Shown here: positions 6,060 through 6,068 of the stretch, in pieces | How positions within the stretch are numbered: position 1 is the stretch's first letter | How the letters are laid out: each line of letters opens with the position of its first letter | Origin: Victivallales bacterium | GTDB taxonomy: Bacteria > Verrucomicrobiota > Lentisphaeria > Victivallales > JAUVCU01 | DNA: 6,068 nt | Assembly (NCBI GenBank): GCA_029934175.1 | Contig: JAOZMT010000145.1 | Coordinates: 1 to 6,068 of the forward strand | Direction of reading: 5' to 3' | Program-made: the position numbers and the translations under genes | Notes under the pieces: model-generated | Databases searched by the model: none | What the model was told of the DNA's origin: nothing | The model's input: only the letters and a program-made list of their open reading frames with translations

Positions 6060-6068
6060 CTTTAAAAA

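Overview
The window is a piece of a surface-polysaccharide gene cluster from a very AT-rich bacterium. All genes read on the + strand. In order they are: a partial gene end (1-63), a wrecked glycosyltransferase gene (71-716) that carries a small insertion element, an intact GT4-type glycosyltransferase (722-1834), a second intact one (1919-2938), a third one split by a one-base frameshift in a run of nine A (2941-4078), and a full-length NodU/CmcH/TobZ-type O-carbamoyltransferase (4079-5821). The last 250 bases hold no gene but contain two families of short tandem repeats.

The genes are packed like an operon: 5 nt between the end of the remnant and gene 722, 2 nt between 2938 and 2941, and 0 nt between 4078 and 4079. 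The exception is an 84-nt gap before 1919. The likely joint job is assembly of a repeating-unit glycan (O-antigen, capsule or exopolysaccharide): the glycosyltransferases add sugars in sequence and the carbamoyltransferase decorates a sugar hydroxyl with a carbamoyl group. Donor and acceptor sugars cannot be read from the sequence. No export or polymerisation gene (wzx, wzy, ABC exporter) lies in this window.

The region 64-721 looks like ordinary junk at first sight but can be read as the skeleton of a fourth glycosyltransferase. Its N-terminal third is recognisable across one frameshift and one stop. It is interrupted at a TA dinucleotide by a 165-bp element with 14-bp terminal inverted repeats, and removing the element plus one TA rejoins the reading frame exactly. 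A possible C-terminal scrap ends at 716.

The 3' end of the carbamoyltransferase gene runs directly into 22 perfect-length heptamer repeats (5807-5960), which supply its last four codons and its stop. These are followed by three copies of a 10-bp repeat (5995-6024).

Organism: the low G+C, the AGA/TTA/ATA-rich codon use and clear Shine-Dalgarno sequences before two genes point to a low-GC bacterium. The phylum cannot be decided from this window. Bacteroidota and relatives, Fusobacteriota and Firmicutes all remain possible. I see no wholly new system here. The notable features are the element-disrupted gene, the poly-A frameshift and the structured heptamer array.
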